Origin: Halobacterium jilantaiense
GTDB lineage: Archaea > Halobacteriota > Halobacteria > Halobacteriales > Halobacteriaceae
Assembly: GCF_900110535.1 (NCBI RefSeq)
Contig: NZ_FOJA01000001.1
Coordinates: 1,957,393-2,021,392, forward strand
Length of the DNA: 64,000 nucleotides
Direction: 5' to 3'
Shown: positions 25,929 through 34,957 of the stretch, piece after piece
How the letters are laid out: the number at the start of each line of letters is the position of its first letter
Numbering within the stretch: the first letter of the stretch is position 1
The notes under the pieces: model-generated
The model's database searches: none
Told to the model about the DNA's origin: nothing
What the model saw: the letters and a program-made list of their open reading frames with translations, nothing else
Made by a program: the position numbers and the translations under genes

Positions 25929-26126
25929 ACGACCTCCCGCACGTGGCTGCGTGGCCGACTCATCGGATTGCCAGTCCGCTGGGACTTCAGTACTGACAGA
26001 TTGCTCGCTCGTCGGTGGAGTCGGCGGGTACACTCATACCGACCACTCCCGTCGAGAGTCGGCGCTACTCGGGTTCGCGGAACGGCCGAGAACCGGCAAC
26101 AAAAGCCGGCTCTGTGTTAAATAGTA

Positions 26127-26199
26127 TGGGACCGCCCGAATTTGAATCGGGGTCACGGGCACCCAAGGCCCGAAGGATACCAAGCTACCCTACGGTCCC
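26127..26199 (-). tRNA. tRNA-Pro (anticodon TGG)
   Basis: 73 nt read on the minus strand. The acceptor GGGACCG pairs with CGGTCCC; the anticodon stem CGGGC/GCCCG encloses loop CTTGGGT, giving anticodon TGG; the T arm CCCGA/TCGGG encloses TTCAAAT. The discriminator is A and no CCA is encoded, as in archaea. No intron. A promoter-like CGCTTAGGC (reverse reading near 26225-26234) lies upstream, and an AT-rich run (TTAAATAG, 26118-26125) directly follows the 3' end as a possible terminator. Confidence 0.95.
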
Positions 26200-26285
26200 A
26201 CACCCCTCCGTACCGCGGCCTCACGCCTAAGCGTTTCGTTCGGGACGCCCCAAGGGTTTTCGCGGTCGGGTGTTTCGACTGCGCT

Positions 26286-26570
26286 ATGGCTGCCCTCGAA
26301 CTCGCGCTGGTCGCGCTGGTGCTCGCGGCGGTGTTCGGCGCGTATTGGGTGATTCGGGCCGTGAAGCCGTTCGTCGTGAACGCCGTCGTGGGGCTGGTGG
26401 TGATACTGCTCGCGCAGGCGCTGGGCGCGGAGGTGGCGGTGACGCCGCTGGCGCTGCTCGCGGTCGCCGTCGCGGGGTTCCCGGGCGCGCTGCTCGTGAT
26501 ACTGCTGGCGTACGCGGGCGTGGCGTTCGCACCGGCCGTCGTGACGCTGCCGCTGGTCGTCCCGCTGTAG
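26286..26570 (+). CDS. BofA-like membrane protein (pro-sigma-K processing inhibitor family)
   Basis: 94 residues, three hydrophobic helices. The stretch FVVNAVVGLVVILLAQALG followed by VAVAGFPGALLVILLAYAG matches the BofA fold, in which an Asn-x-x-x-Gly and a GxPG are typical. Bacterial BofA inhibits an intramembrane protease in sporulation; archaea have homologues of unknown role. A site-2 protease is encoded 7 kb away, but a link would be speculation. ATG 26286 was chosen over the in-frame upstream codons, which lie in the tRNA region. Confidence 0.75.
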   Translation: MAALELALVALVLAAVFGAYWVIRAVKPFVVNAVVGLVVILLAQALGAEVAVTPLALLAVAVAGFPGALLVILLAYAGVAFAPAVVTLPLVVPL

Positions 26571-26593
26571 TCAGAGAACCGCTCTCACGCCCG

Positions 26594-28645
26594 TTACTCG
26601 TCGTCCTGCAGTTCGAGGTCGGCGATAATGCCGTAGGGGTCTCGGCCCTTCCGGACGCCGTCGAGGATGCGGAACGCGGAGTCGGGGTCGAGGAAGTGCG
26701 TGGTGACCGCGCGCCCGAGGTCCGTCGGCTGGAGGCCGTCGACGAACTCGTACTCCAGAAGCTTGCCGAGGGCGTGCTTGGTCGGAACGTCCCCGACCAT
26801 GCGGTCGTTGAGGCGCTTGGCGGCCTTCCCGCCGACGGTGACGTTCGCGAGCGTCTCCTCGACGGCGGCGTCCTCGTCGTAGTGCGTGACGACGTCCTCC
26901 ATGTCGCCTTTGAGGAGCGTGAACGCGATCTCCTCCTCGGTGCCCTCCATCGAGGAGTGGTAGGAGGCGTCGGGTTCGACGAGGACGTACACCTTCCCGC
27001 GGTCGTGGTAGTCCGGCCGCCCCGCGCGGCCGAGCATCTGCTCGAACTCCTGGACGGAGAGCCACTCGATGCCCATCGCGAGCGTGTCGAAGATGACCTG
27101 ATTCGCGGGGAAGTCGACACCCGCCGCGAGCGCCGCGGTCGTCACCACGGCCGCGAGGTCCTGGTCGCCGAACTGGCGCTCGACGGACTTGCGCTCGCCG
27201 TAGTCGAGGCCGGCGTGGTACGGCCGGGAGGGGTAGTCGAGCTTTCTCGATATCTCGTTGCAGCGCCGCCGGGAGTTCGTGAAGATGATGGTCTGGCCGC
27301 GGTACCCCATCGAGGACTCCTGGTCGAACTCCCGGCGGACGAGCTTGTTCTCGATGTCGGGTTTCTCGGAGCCGTCGGCGAACGTGACGTGGCGCTCGAT
27401 GGGGACGGGGCGCTCCTCGAACTCGACGAGGTTCGCGCGCAGCTTCTTGGCGAGTTCGCCGGGGTTGCCGACGGTCGCGGAGAGGTACACCCACTGCGCG
27501 CCGTCGTAGCCCGACCGCTCCTGCTGGCGCTGCTCGCAGTAGTACTTCAACCGCGAAATGAGGCCGTCGAGGCGGTGGCCGCGCTCGTCCTCTTTCAGCG
27601 TGTGCACCTCGTCGATGACGACGGTCCCGATGTCGCCGAGGTTCCGGCCCGTCCGGAGCGCGTGGTCGATGCCCTCGTAGGTGCCGACGATGATGTCCGC
27701 CGACGGGTCGAAGGCGTGGCCGTCGTCCCGAATCCGAGACGAGCCCACCCGGATGGTGACGTTCGCGAGGTCGCCGTACTCGTCTTCGAAGTCCTCGTGT
27801 TTCTGGTTCGCGAGCGCCACCAGCGGGACGAGGAACAGCATCTTGCCGTTCCCAGACTGTAGCCGGTGGAGCCCCGCAATCTCGCCGACGAGCGTCTTCC
27901 CGGTCGCCGTCGCGGACACCACCATCTGGTCGTCGCCCTCCACGAGCCCGTTCTCGACGGCGAGGCTCTGGACGGGCAGCAGCTCCTCGAAGCGGTCCTC
28001 GAAGAGGCCCTGGACGTCCGGGTGGAGGTCGAGTTCGGAGACCTTCACGGGGTCGACCTCGTCCGTGGTCGCGGACACCTCGTCGTACTTCGTCAGGTCG
28101 GGGTCGAGGTTCCCGCTCAACAGTCCCGTAACCTTCGCGAGGTCCTGTTCCTCGAACAGCAGTTCTTCGAGGCGGTCCTGTGCCGCGCCCGACACCGACC
28201 CCGAGAACGAGAGTTCGCGCTCAAGTTCGCGCACCGCGCAGTCCCGGCAGATGTGCTCGCCGTCGGCCTCGATGGCCGTCTCCGACGTGAGCGGCGAGTA
28301 TCGCCCCTTCCCCGCGCAGTACCGGCAGGTCCGCACGACCTTCGCGTCGAGCTGGTAGGCCGAGAGCATGTCCCGGAGCTCGTCGCGCCCCGTTTGGCTG
28401 GTCTGCTGGCTGATGCGGATGCGGCCGGCTCGTCGCGCGATGGCGACGAACTCGTCGGGGTTCCGCGGCTCTTCGCCCCCGCTCGTCTTCCGGCGGAACC
28501 GGCCGGGTCGGGGCCCCGCGCTCTTCTCCGCGACCTCCAGTTTCGCGCGGAACAGCCGGTCGCCGTCGCGGTTGGCGACGGCGAGGTAGTCGTCCCCCGT
28601 CTCGTGGAGGAACAGCGTGTCCACGCGCTGGACCTGCTCAGACAC
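26594..28645 (-). CDS. Ski2-like DEAD/DEAH-box helicase with N-terminal zinc finger
   Basis: 683 residues from ATG 28645. Residues 100-140 carry a zinc knuckle with CxxC pairs at 107/110 and 133/136. The helicase core follows: Walker A SATATGKTL, Walker B DEVH in VVIDEVHTL, motif III LSATVG, a C-terminal domain with GRAGRPDYHDRGKVY, and a Ski2-type tail to DPYGIIADLEL. It unwinds nucleic acids using ATP and is likely a repair or RNA-processing enzyme. It is convergent with the BofA-like gene, whose stop lies 24 bp away. The 136 bp before it separate it from the divergent phosphotransferase. Confidence 0.9.
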   Translation of the reverse strand: MSEQVQRVDTLFLHETGDDYLAVANRDGDRLFRAKLEVAEKSAGPRPGRFRRKTSGGEEPRNPDEFVAIARRAGRIRISQQTSQTGRDELRDMLSAYQLDAKVVRTCRYCAGKGRYSPLTSETAIEADGEHICRDCAVRELERELSFSGSVSGAAQDRLEELLFEEQDLAKVTGLLSGNLDPDLTKYDEVSATTDEVDPVKVSELDLHPDVQGLFEDRFEELLPVQSLAVENGLVEGDDQMVVSATATGKTLVGEIAGLHRLQSGNGKMLFLVPLVALANQKHEDFEDEYGDLANVTIRVGSSRIRDDGHAFDPSADIIVGTYEGIDHALRTGRNLGDIGTVVIDEVHTLKEDERGHRLDGLISRLKYYCEQRQQERSGYDGAQWVYLSATVGNPGELAKKLRANLVEFEERPVPIERHVTFADGSEKPDIENKLVRREFDQESSMGYRGQTIIFTNSRRRCNEISRKLDYPSRPYHAGLDYGERKSVERQFGDQDLAAVVTTAALAAGVDFPANQVIFDTLAMGIEWLSVQEFEQMLGRAGRPDYHDRGKVYVLVEPDASYHSSMEGTEEEIAFTLLKGDMEDVVTHYDEDAAVEETLANVTVGGKAAKRLNDRMVGDVPTKHALGKLLEYEFVDGLQPTDLGRAVTTHFLDPDSAFRILDGVRKGRDPYGIIADLELQDDE

Positions 28646-28781
28646 GCCCAGTCATACAGGACGCCGGTATTTCAGCGGTTCGCTTGGCTGGCAGTCGTTC
28701 TCGTGGCCGCCACCAGCGCGCCGTGGTACATCCCCGCACGCCACCGGGAATGGTTTCATGACGGCCTCCCACTCCCCGACG

Positions 28782-29876
28782 ATGACCGCCGACGCCCTCC
28801 CGCTCGCCGACCTCGAAACGTACTTCGCCGACGAACTCGGCGAGCGCGTGACCGACACCGAGGTGCTGGACGGCGCGCTGAACACGATGGTCGCCGTTTC
28901 CACCGAGTCCACGGAGCACGCCTACGTGGTTCGCCGGGCCAGCGAGATGCGGGACAGCGACCTGTTCGTGGGCCTCGACCGCGAGTACCGCGTGCTGTCG
29001 GCGCTGGCGGACACCGACGTCCCCGCCCCCGAGCCGGTCGCGTACTGCGAGGACGCGTCCGTCCTCGGCGACCCGTTCGCTGTGACGACGTACCGCGAGG
29101 GCGAACCGGTGCCGGTCGGGTCGCCGCTCCCCGAGCGCTTCCAGACGCCGGCCAACCGGCGGGCCGTCGGCGAGGCGCTCGTCGACACCCTCGCCGACGT
29201 GCACTCGGTCCCTACCGAGCCCTTCGAGGGCGTCTGCGAGCGCTACGAGCCACTGGAGCAGGTCGAGCGGTTCGCCGACCGCCTCGACCGCGCGACCGAC
29301 GCTAGCGGCCGCGACGTGCCCGAACTCCGGCGCGCCGCCGACTGGCTCCGCGAGCACGCTCCGCCCGAGCACGAAACCCGGCTCACGCACGGCGACTTCA
29401 AGTCCGGGAACGTCTGCTTCGGCCCGGGCACGCCGCCCGAGATAACGGGTGTCCTCGACTGGGAGACGGCGACCCTCGCCGAGCCGCGGACGGAACTCGG
29501 CTACCTGCTGTTCTACTGGCGGGACGACGGCGACCCCACGCCGGGTCTCGACGCAATCCGCGACCGCTACGGTGACGACTACCCAGAGGCCGTCGCAGAA
29601 GTGGCGGAGGCGGCCGAACACGGGTTCTACCGGTACGCGAACCGGCCCGGCAGCCCCAGCCGCCGCGAATTGGTCGAGCGCTACGAAGCACAGACGGACC
29701 TCTCGTTCGACCACGAGCGCTTCTACCGGACGCACGCCGCGCTCGGCCTCGCGACCGTCTGGGAGGACATCCACGCCCGCCGGGTCGCGGCCGGTGAGGA
29801 CTCGGACTGGGAGCCGCTGCTGGACTACACGGCCGCGGTCACGAGAAGCATCGTCGACGGCGAGTTCGCGCTCTGA
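28782..29876 (+). CDS. APH-family phosphotransferase (ACAD10-like)
   Basis: 364 residues from ATG 28782; an alternative in-frame ATG is at 28758. The kinase-like fold is shown by the catalytic loop LTHGDFKSGNVCFG (about residues 203-216) and the DFG-like LDWETATLAEPRTELGYL. Members phosphorylate small molecules such as aminoglycosides, choline or hydroxyacyl intermediates; this branch resembles the hydroxy-acid kinase region of ACAD10. The upstream region is divergent from the helicase. It is convergent with the cupin gene 4 bp downstream. Confidence 0.82.
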   Translation: MTADALPLADLETYFADELGERVTDTEVLDGALNTMVAVSTESTEHAYVVRRASEMRDSDLFVGLDREYRVLSALADTDVPAPEPVAYCEDASVLGDPFAVTTYREGEPVPVGSPLPERFQTPANRRAVGEALVDTLADVHSVPTEPFEGVCERYEPLEQVERFADRLDRATDASGRDVPELRRAADWLREHAPPEHETRLTHGDFKSGNVCFGPGTPPEITGVLDWETATLAEPRTELGYLLFYWRDDGDPTPGLDAIRDRYGDDYPEAVAEVAEAAEHGFYRYANRPGSPSRRELVERYEAQTDLSFDHERFYRTHAALGLATVWEDIHARRVAAGEDSDWEPLLDYTAAVTRSIVDGEFAL

Positions 29877-29880
29877 CTCC

Positions 29881-30255
29881 CTACTCGTCGACCAGCTGGA
29901 TGTCGTCGTCACCGTTCGGCACGACACAGATGAACGCGCCCGTCTCGTCGCTGTCGTTCTCGTACCAGTGGACGGCACCGGCCGGAATCAGGAGGCTGTC
30001 GCCCGCCTCCACCTCGTAGGTGTCGCCCTCGATGCCGACGGTGTAGCTGCCGGCGAGGACGTACTGCTCGTGTTCGACCTCGTTCGTGTGCTCGGGGACG
30101 CTCGCGCCCGCCGCGAGTTCGAACCGGCGCATCGCGAAGTTCGGCGCGCCGTCCGATTCGTCCAGCAGGACGCCCTTCTGCATCCCGTCGGCCGCTCCGA
30201 CGGCCTCGTACTCGGCGTCCTCTGCGTGCTTCACGACGTGTGTGGGCTCGCTCAT
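29881..30255 (-). CDS. single-domain cupin
   Basis: 124 residues from ATG 30255. The cupin motifs are readable: motif 1 as VPEHTNEVEHEQYVLAG (His, His-equivalent and Glu metal ligands) and motif 2 as PAGAVHWYEN. A beta-barrel protein that usually binds Fe/Mn and acts as an isomerase, dioxygenase or small-molecule sensor. The substrate is unknown. The next minus-strand gene (BKACE, ending at 30300) lies 44 bp upstream in the same direction, so co-transcription is possible. Confidence 0.88.
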   Translation of the reverse strand: MSEPTHVVKHAEDAEYEAVGAADGMQKGVLLDESDGAPNFAMRRFELAAGASVPEHTNEVEHEQYVLAGSYTVGIEGDTYEVEAGDSLLIPAGAVHWYENDSDETGAFICVVPNGDDDIQLVDE

Positions 30256-30299
30256 GGTCGACCGTTCGCAGGCCCGGGACTTATGGGTAGCCGTCCCGG

Positions 30300-31157
30300 T
30301 CACTCGGGGCGTCCGCCCAGCCCGAGAATTTCGCGGGCCTCGTCGGGCGTCGCCACGGGCCGGCCGAGTTCCCGCGCCAGCCCCGCGACGCGCTCGACGA
30401 GCTGGGCGTTGCTCTCGGCGAGTTCGCCCGCCTCGTAGTAGACGTTGTCCTCCAAGCCGACGCGCACGTGCCCGCCGAACAGTACGCCCATCGCGGCGAA
30501 CGGGAGCTGGTGGCGGCCGAACCCGAGCGTGTTGAACGCCGCGCCGTCGGGGAGGTTCGAAATCAGGTTCAGGAAGTTCCGGGGCCGAGGACGGGTGAGC
30601 GTGCCGGGGCCGCAGATGAGCGTGGCGTACACCGGGTCGGCGAGGTCGCGGCGGTCGAGGAGGCCGTGGACCTCGTTCACGTGGCCGTCGTTGAACACTT
30701 CGAGTTCGGGCTTGATGCCGCGCTCGACCATCTCGGCGTGCAGCGAGTCGACGAGCCCGCGGGTGTTCTCGCTGGTGAGGTGGTCGTAGCGGTTCAGTGG
30801 CCCCATGTCGAGGCTCGCCATCTCGGGCGCGGGGTCCGTCCTGAGGGGCTGGTGGCGCAGGTCGTCGGGCGCGCCAGTCCCGCCCGTCGAGTGCTGGATG
30901 ACGACGTCATCGGCGTGCTCGCGGATGGCGTCGTCGATGGCCTGGAAGCGCTCGGTGGCGAACGAGCGTTCGCCGCTGTCCTCGCGGGCGTGAACGTGGA
31001 CGACCGCCGCGCCCGCGTCCTCCGCTGCGGCCGCCGCGCACCCAATCTCCTCGGGGGTCTCCGGGAGGTTCGGGTTCGCTTCCTTGCCGTGGACGCCGCC
31101 GGTCAGCGCCGCGGTGAGAATCACGGGCTCGCCGGCGAGGTAGTCCGCGTACGTCAC
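30300..31157 (-). CDS. BKACE family enzyme (3-keto-5-aminohexanoate cleavage type)
   Basis: 285 residues from GTG 31157. The pattern PVILTAALTGGVHGKEANPNLP at the start, VVHVHARED (His-x-His zinc ligands) near residue 50, and EVFNDGHVNEV is that of beta-keto acid cleavage enzymes, zinc-dependent Claisen-type condensation enzymes using acetyl-CoA. The exact beta-keto acid is not predictable. Start GTG overlaps the stop of the small Cys protein gene (GTGA, 31154-31157), so they are coupled. Confidence 0.88.
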   Translation of the reverse strand: MTYADYLAGEPVILTAALTGGVHGKEANPNLPETPEEIGCAAAAAEDAGAAVVHVHAREDSGERSFATERFQAIDDAIREHADDVVIQHSTGGTGAPDDLRHQPLRTDPAPEMASLDMGPLNRYDHLTSENTRGLVDSLHAEMVERGIKPELEVFNDGHVNEVHGLLDRRDLADPVYATLICGPGTLTRPRPRNFLNLISNLPDGAAFNTLGFGRHQLPFAAMGVLFGGHVRVGLEDNVYYEAGELAESNAQLVERVAGLARELGRPVATPDEAREILGLGGRPE

Positions 31158-31369
31158 GACTCTCCACCCGCCGCGTCCTCGGCTGGAGTCGCGCCCTCTC
31201 CCTCGTGGGCCAGGAATATCTCGCAGTCCGTCGCGTGGTCGAGGTCGTAGCGGTCGTTGCAGACGTCGGCGCGCATCGCCTGCACGAACTGGTCGGCCGC
31301 CCCGCAGTAGGCTCGCGGCGCGTCGAAGCGGCCGTCGTCGTCGCGGTACTCCAGGTGGGGACAGGTCAT
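31154..31369 (-). CDS. small Cys-containing protein coupled to BKACE, probable metal binder
   Basis: 71 residues from ATG 31369. Four Cys (positions 3, 22, 37, 49) and several His/Asp: CPHLEYRDDDG, AYCGAADQ, DVCNDRYDLDHATDCEIF. The spacing resembles small zinc or Fe-S proteins. The stop overlaps the BKACE start by 4 bases. A TATA-like TTAACGATT (around 31395-31403) lies 30 bp upstream on the minus strand. Family not recognised. Confidence 0.7.
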   Translation of the reverse strand: MTCPHLEYRDDDGRFDAPRAYCGAADQFVQAMRADVCNDRYDLDHATDCEIFLAHEGEGATPAEDAAGGES

Positions 31370-31493
31370 GGCTGTGCTTCGCCGGCTGGTGTGTTAACGA
31401 TTCGCTGGCCCCGGCGTCCGGTGGTAACCCGGCTGTCACCCGGTAACCCACCCGTCCGGGAGGACATAGGAGGCTGGGGTTCCTACGTCGAGT

Positions 31494-32450
31494 ATGCCGA
31501 CTACTGCCGGACTCCACCACGTCACGGCCATCGCGGGCGACCCACAGGCCAACGCCGACTTCTACGTCGAGACCCTCGGCCTGCGGTTCGTCAAGCGCAC
31601 CGTGAACCACGACGACACGGGCACCTACCACTTCTACTTCGGCGACCACGAGGGAACGCCGGGCACCAACATCACGTTCTTCCCGTGGGGCGAGCGCGGC
31701 CGCGACGGCGAGTTCGGGGCGGGCCAGACCAGCCACACCGCGTACCTGATTCGCCCGGACTCGCTGGGCTTCTGGCGGGACCGCCTCGACGAGGCGGGCG
31801 TCGCGGTCGAGGAGACCGAGCGGTTCGGCGAGCCCGTCCTCCAGTTCAGTGACCCGGACGGCATCGGGCTCGAACTCGTCGCGAGCGAGTCCGCCGCCGA
31901 CGCCGACACCGTGGCGTGGCAGGACGGCCCGGTGCCCGCCGAGCACCGGCTTCGGGGCTTCCACAGCGTCACGCTCGCGGTCGCCGAGTTCGGGCCGACC
32001 GCGGAGATTCTCACGGACGTCCTCGGCTACGAGCACGTCGGCGACGAGGACGGCCGCCGGCGCTTCCGCGCGCCCGGCGAGGGCCCGCACTCCCGACTCG
32101 ACCTCGTGGAGACCGACCAGCCCCGCGGCCAGATGGGCATCGGGACCGTCCACCACGTCGCGTTCCAGGCCGCGGACACCGACGAGGAGGAGCAGTACCG
32201 CGAGGCCTACCGGGCCCACGGCCTCCAGCCCAGCGGCGTCATCGACCGGACGTACTTCCAGTCGGTCTACACCCGGGAGCCCGGCGGCGTGCTGTTCGAG
32301 ATTGCGACCAACGGGCCCGGGTTCGACGCGGACGAGGCCGTCGAGGACCTCGGCTCCAGTCTGGTCCTCCCCGACTGGCTGGAGGACGAGCGGGCGCGCA
32401 TCGAGGTCGAACTGCCCGCGTTCGACGCGCCGAGCCACGGAGACGACTGA
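31494..32450 (+). CDS. VOC-family ring-cleavage dioxygenase-like protein
   Basis: 318 residues. Two glyoxalase/extradiol repeats: one begins LHHVTAIAGDPQANADFYVETLGLRFVKRTVN, the second begins FHSVTLAVAEFGPTAEILTDVLG. Metal ligands are visible as HHV (near 8), H in FGAGQTSHTAYL, VHHVAF, and FEIAT (Glu). Bacterial MhqO/LinE-type enzymes open hydroquinone rings or detoxify quinones. Its TGA stop shares an A with the ATG of the next gene, an ADH homologue, implying a two-step oxidative pathway. Confidence 0.88.
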   Translation: MPTTAGLHHVTAIAGDPQANADFYVETLGLRFVKRTVNHDDTGTYHFYFGDHEGTPGTNITFFPWGERGRDGEFGAGQTSHTAYLIRPDSLGFWRDRLDEAGVAVEETERFGEPVLQFSDPDGIGLELVASESAADADTVAWQDGPVPAEHRLRGFHSVTLAVAEFGPTAEILTDVLGYEHVGDEDGRRRFRAPGEGPHSRLDLVETDQPRGQMGIGTVHHVAFQAADTDEEEQYREAYRAHGLQPSGVIDRTYFQSVYTREPGGVLFEIATNGPGFDADEAVEDLGSSLVLPDWLEDERARIEVELPAFDAPSHGDD

Positions 32451-33670
32451 TGGACGCGACCGCAGACGACCGTGCCGGGGACCCGTTCCGCTTCGACTAC
32501 GAGTCGCCGGTCCTCCGCTTCGGCGCGGGGAGCACGCGGGACCTCGGCGACGAACTCGCCGCCCACGGCCTCGACAGCGCGCTCGTCGTCACCGGTTCGA
32601 CGGTCGGCAGCACGGCCGCCGTGATGGACCCCGTCCGGGAGGGCTTGGGCGACCGGCTCGCTGGCGTGTTCGCCGAGACCACGCCCGACAAACGGCTCGC
32701 TACGGCGTTCGACGCCGCCGACAGACTCGCCGAGACCGGTGCCGACGCGCTCGTCGCCGTGGGCGGCGGCAGCAGCATCGACGTGGCGAAGGTCGCCAGC
32801 GCCCTCGCCGCCTCCGAAGAGCCGAGAGAATCCGTCTTCCGGGCGTTCGACGACACGGGAACGATTCCGGTCCCGGACGGCGACCTGCCGCCCGTCGTGG
32901 CGGTCCCGACGACGCTCGCGGGGGCCGACGTCTCGCAGGTCGCGGGCATCACCGCCGGCCCCGGCTCCGGCTTCGTCGACGAGGAATCGGGGGGCGGCGT
33001 CGGCGACCGCCGCCTGCTGCCGGCCGCCGTCGTCGCCGACCCCGAACTCGCCGCGACAACTCCGGAGTCCGTACTCGCCGGCTCCGCGATGAACGGCTTC
33101 GACAAGGGCATCGAGACGCTGTACGCCGCGAACGCCACCCCGGTCACGGACGCCACGGCGAGCCGGGGGCTCGGGCTGCTCGCCGACGGCCTCCGGGAAC
33201 TCGGTGCGACCGGTCCGACTCCCGAGACCATGGAACCAGTGCTGGAGGGGCTGTTGCTCGTCCAGTACGGCATCTCCCGGCCCGACGGCTCCACGCTCTC
33301 CCTGATTCACGCCTTCGGCCACGGTCTCACGCGAACGGGCACCCTACAGCAGGGCGTCGCGCACGCAATCGTCGCCCCGCACGTCCTCGACTACCTCTTC
33401 GGCGAGGTGGACGGCCGCCGAGACCTGCTCGCGGAGGCGCTCGGTGTAGGCGACACCGACGACCCCGCGGCGGCCGTCGTTGAGGAAGTCGAAGCCGTCC
33501 GCGATTCGCTTGGATTGCCGAGCCGGCTCCGGGACGTCGACGGCCCCGAGCCCACAGACTTCCGGGCCATCGCCGAAGCGACGGTCGCCGACGCCTTCGT
33601 CGCGAACGCGCCGACCGACCTCGACGTCACCACCGAGGACGCCGAAGCCGTCCTCGACGCCGCCTGGTAG
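32450..33670 (+). CDS. iron-containing alcohol dehydrogenase family protein with altered metal site
   Basis: 406 residues from ATG 32450 (TGATG overlap with the dioxygenase gene). The NAD-binding GGGSSIDVAK motif (about 100-109) and the overall group III fold are kept. In the metal site, the aligned motif usually reading D-x-L-x-H-x-I-E here reads NGFDKGIE, so Asp and His ligands appear replaced by Asn and Lys; HAFGHGL retains one His, and the PHG His is replaced by Gln in LQQGVAHAI. It probably acts with NAD(P) but with different or no metal. Substrate unknown. Confidence 0.85.
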   Translation: MDATADDRAGDPFRFDYESPVLRFGAGSTRDLGDELAAHGLDSALVVTGSTVGSTAAVMDPVREGLGDRLAGVFAETTPDKRLATAFDAADRLAETGADALVAVGGGSSIDVAKVASALAASEEPRESVFRAFDDTGTIPVPDGDLPPVVAVPTTLAGADVSQVAGITAGPGSGFVDEESGGGVGDRRLLPAAVVADPELAATTPESVLAGSAMNGFDKGIETLYAANATPVTDATASRGLGLLADGLRELGATGPTPETMEPVLEGLLLVQYGISRPDGSTLSLIHAFGHGLTRTGTLQQGVAHAIVAPHVLDYLFGEVDGRRDLLAEALGVGDTDDPAAAVVEEVEAVRDSLGLPSRLRDVDGPEPTDFRAIAEATVADAFVANAPTDLDVTTEDAEAVLDAAW

Positions 33671-33709
33671 CGGTTCCGGGGACGCACCCGGCTCGCCGAC
33701 GCCCCCGGA

Positions 33710-33716
33710 GTTAAGA
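33710..33716 (+). promoter_or_regulatory. TATA-like box for the site-2 protease gene
   Basis: GTTAAGA lies 24-30 bp before ATG 33740, giving a leaderless mRNA separate from the upstream VOC/ADH operon. Confidence 0.45.
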
Positions 33717-33739
33717 CGGGTCGACCGATAGCTACCGGC

Positions 33740-34909
33740 ATGCGCAGCTTCCGCATCGGGAGCGCCTTCGGGATTCCCATCAAGCTCGACGCCACGTTCC
33801 TGCTCGTGCTGCCGGTGTTCGCCTACCTCATCGGCACCCAGGTCGACATGTGGATATCGCTGCTGAACGACGCGCCGTTCGACGCCGCGCTGAACGGCGA
33901 CGCACTGACCGCCGGCAACGGTCAGTGGCTGCTCGGCGCTGTCGCCGCCGTTGGACTGTTCGCAGGCGTCGTCCTCCACGAACTCGGACACTCCGTCGTC
34001 GCGATGCGGTATGGGTTCACCATCGACTCCATCACGCTGTGGATTCTCGGCGGCATCGCCAGCCTCAGCGACCAGCCCGAGGAGTGGAACCAGGAGTTCT
34101 ACATCGCGCTCGCCGGCCCCGCAGTGAGCGTCGCGCTCGCCGCGGGCAGCTACGTCGCGCTCCAGGTGCTGCCCTCGTCGCTGGACTTCGCGCGGTTCGT
34201 CTTCGGCTACCTCGCGCTCATGAACCTCGCGCTCGCCGCGTTCAACCTCCTGCCGGGCTTCCCGATGGACGGCGGCCGAGTCCTCCGCGCGCTGCTCGCC
34301 CGGAACCGCCCGTACGCCCGCGCCACCCAGCTCGCCGCCGAAGTCGGGAAGCTGTTCGCGCTCGTCATGGGTCTCGTCGGCATCCTCACGCTGAACCTCC
34401 TGCTCATCGGCGTCGCGTTCTTCATCTACGTCGGCGCGTCCGGCGAAGCCCAGCGCACCGTGATGAACGCGGCCTTCGAGGGCGTCACCGTCGCGGACGT
34501 GATGACGCACGGCGACGACGTCCACACCGTCGACGCCGGGGACTCCATCGCCACCCTCATGGACCGCATGTTCCAGGAGCGCCACACCGGCTACCCCGTG
34601 ATGCGTCACGGCGAGGTCGTCGGCATGGTCACGCTGGACGACGCCCGCAGCGTCAAGGCCGTCGAGCGCGACGCCATGCGCGTCGAGGACGTGATGACCG
34701 ACGAGGTGTACACCGTCCCGATCTACGCGAACGCCACGGACGCCCTCGACGCCCTCCAGCGCCACGGCGTCGGCCGCCTCGTGGTCGTCGACGCCGACGG
34801 CGAGATGACGGGGCTCATCACGCGCACCGACCTCGTCAACGCCTTCGACATCATCCAGTCCACCGACTTCCAGGCGACGCGGCAGGACCTCGACCTCTCC
34901 GGGCGCTGA
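33740..34909 (+). CDS. site-2 protease family membrane metalloprotease with CBS pair
   Basis: 389 residues. Six hydrophobic segments in the first 235 residues, zinc ligands HELGH (H80, E81, H84) and the third ligand region GFPMDGGR (D177). Two CBS domains occupy about 245-300 and 312-365 (ADVMTHGDDVHTV, EDVMTDEVYTV). It cleaves substrates within the membrane; CBS pairs usually bind adenosyl nucleotides and gate activity. Substrates are not encoded next door. The cytosolic tail ends in a helical stretch. Confidence 0.93.
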   Translation: MRSFRIGSAFGIPIKLDATFLLVLPVFAYLIGTQVDMWISLLNDAPFDAALNGDALTAGNGQWLLGAVAAVGLFAGVVLHELGHSVVAMRYGFTIDSITLWILGGIASLSDQPEEWNQEFYIALAGPAVSVALAAGSYVALQVLPSSLDFARFVFGYLALMNLALAAFNLLPGFPMDGGRVLRALLARNRPYARATQLAAEVGKLFALVMGLVGILTLNLLLIGVAFFIYVGASGEAQRTVMNAAFEGVTVADVMTHGDDVHTVDAGDSIATLMDRMFQERHTGYPVMRHGEVVGMVTLDDARSVKAVERDAMRVEDVMTDEVYTVPIYANATDALDALQRHGVGRLVVVDADGEMTGLITRTDLVNAFDIIQSTDFQATRQDLDLSGR

Positions 34910-34957
34910 GCCGGGACCGGCACCCTCTTTTCGGTCCGCGGGCTACCTCGTCGTCCG

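Noticed and set aside
25313-25996. Open frame overlapping the lipoprotein gene
   Set aside because: Out of frame with the clear Tat lipoprotein and composed of Arg/Gly-rich noise.
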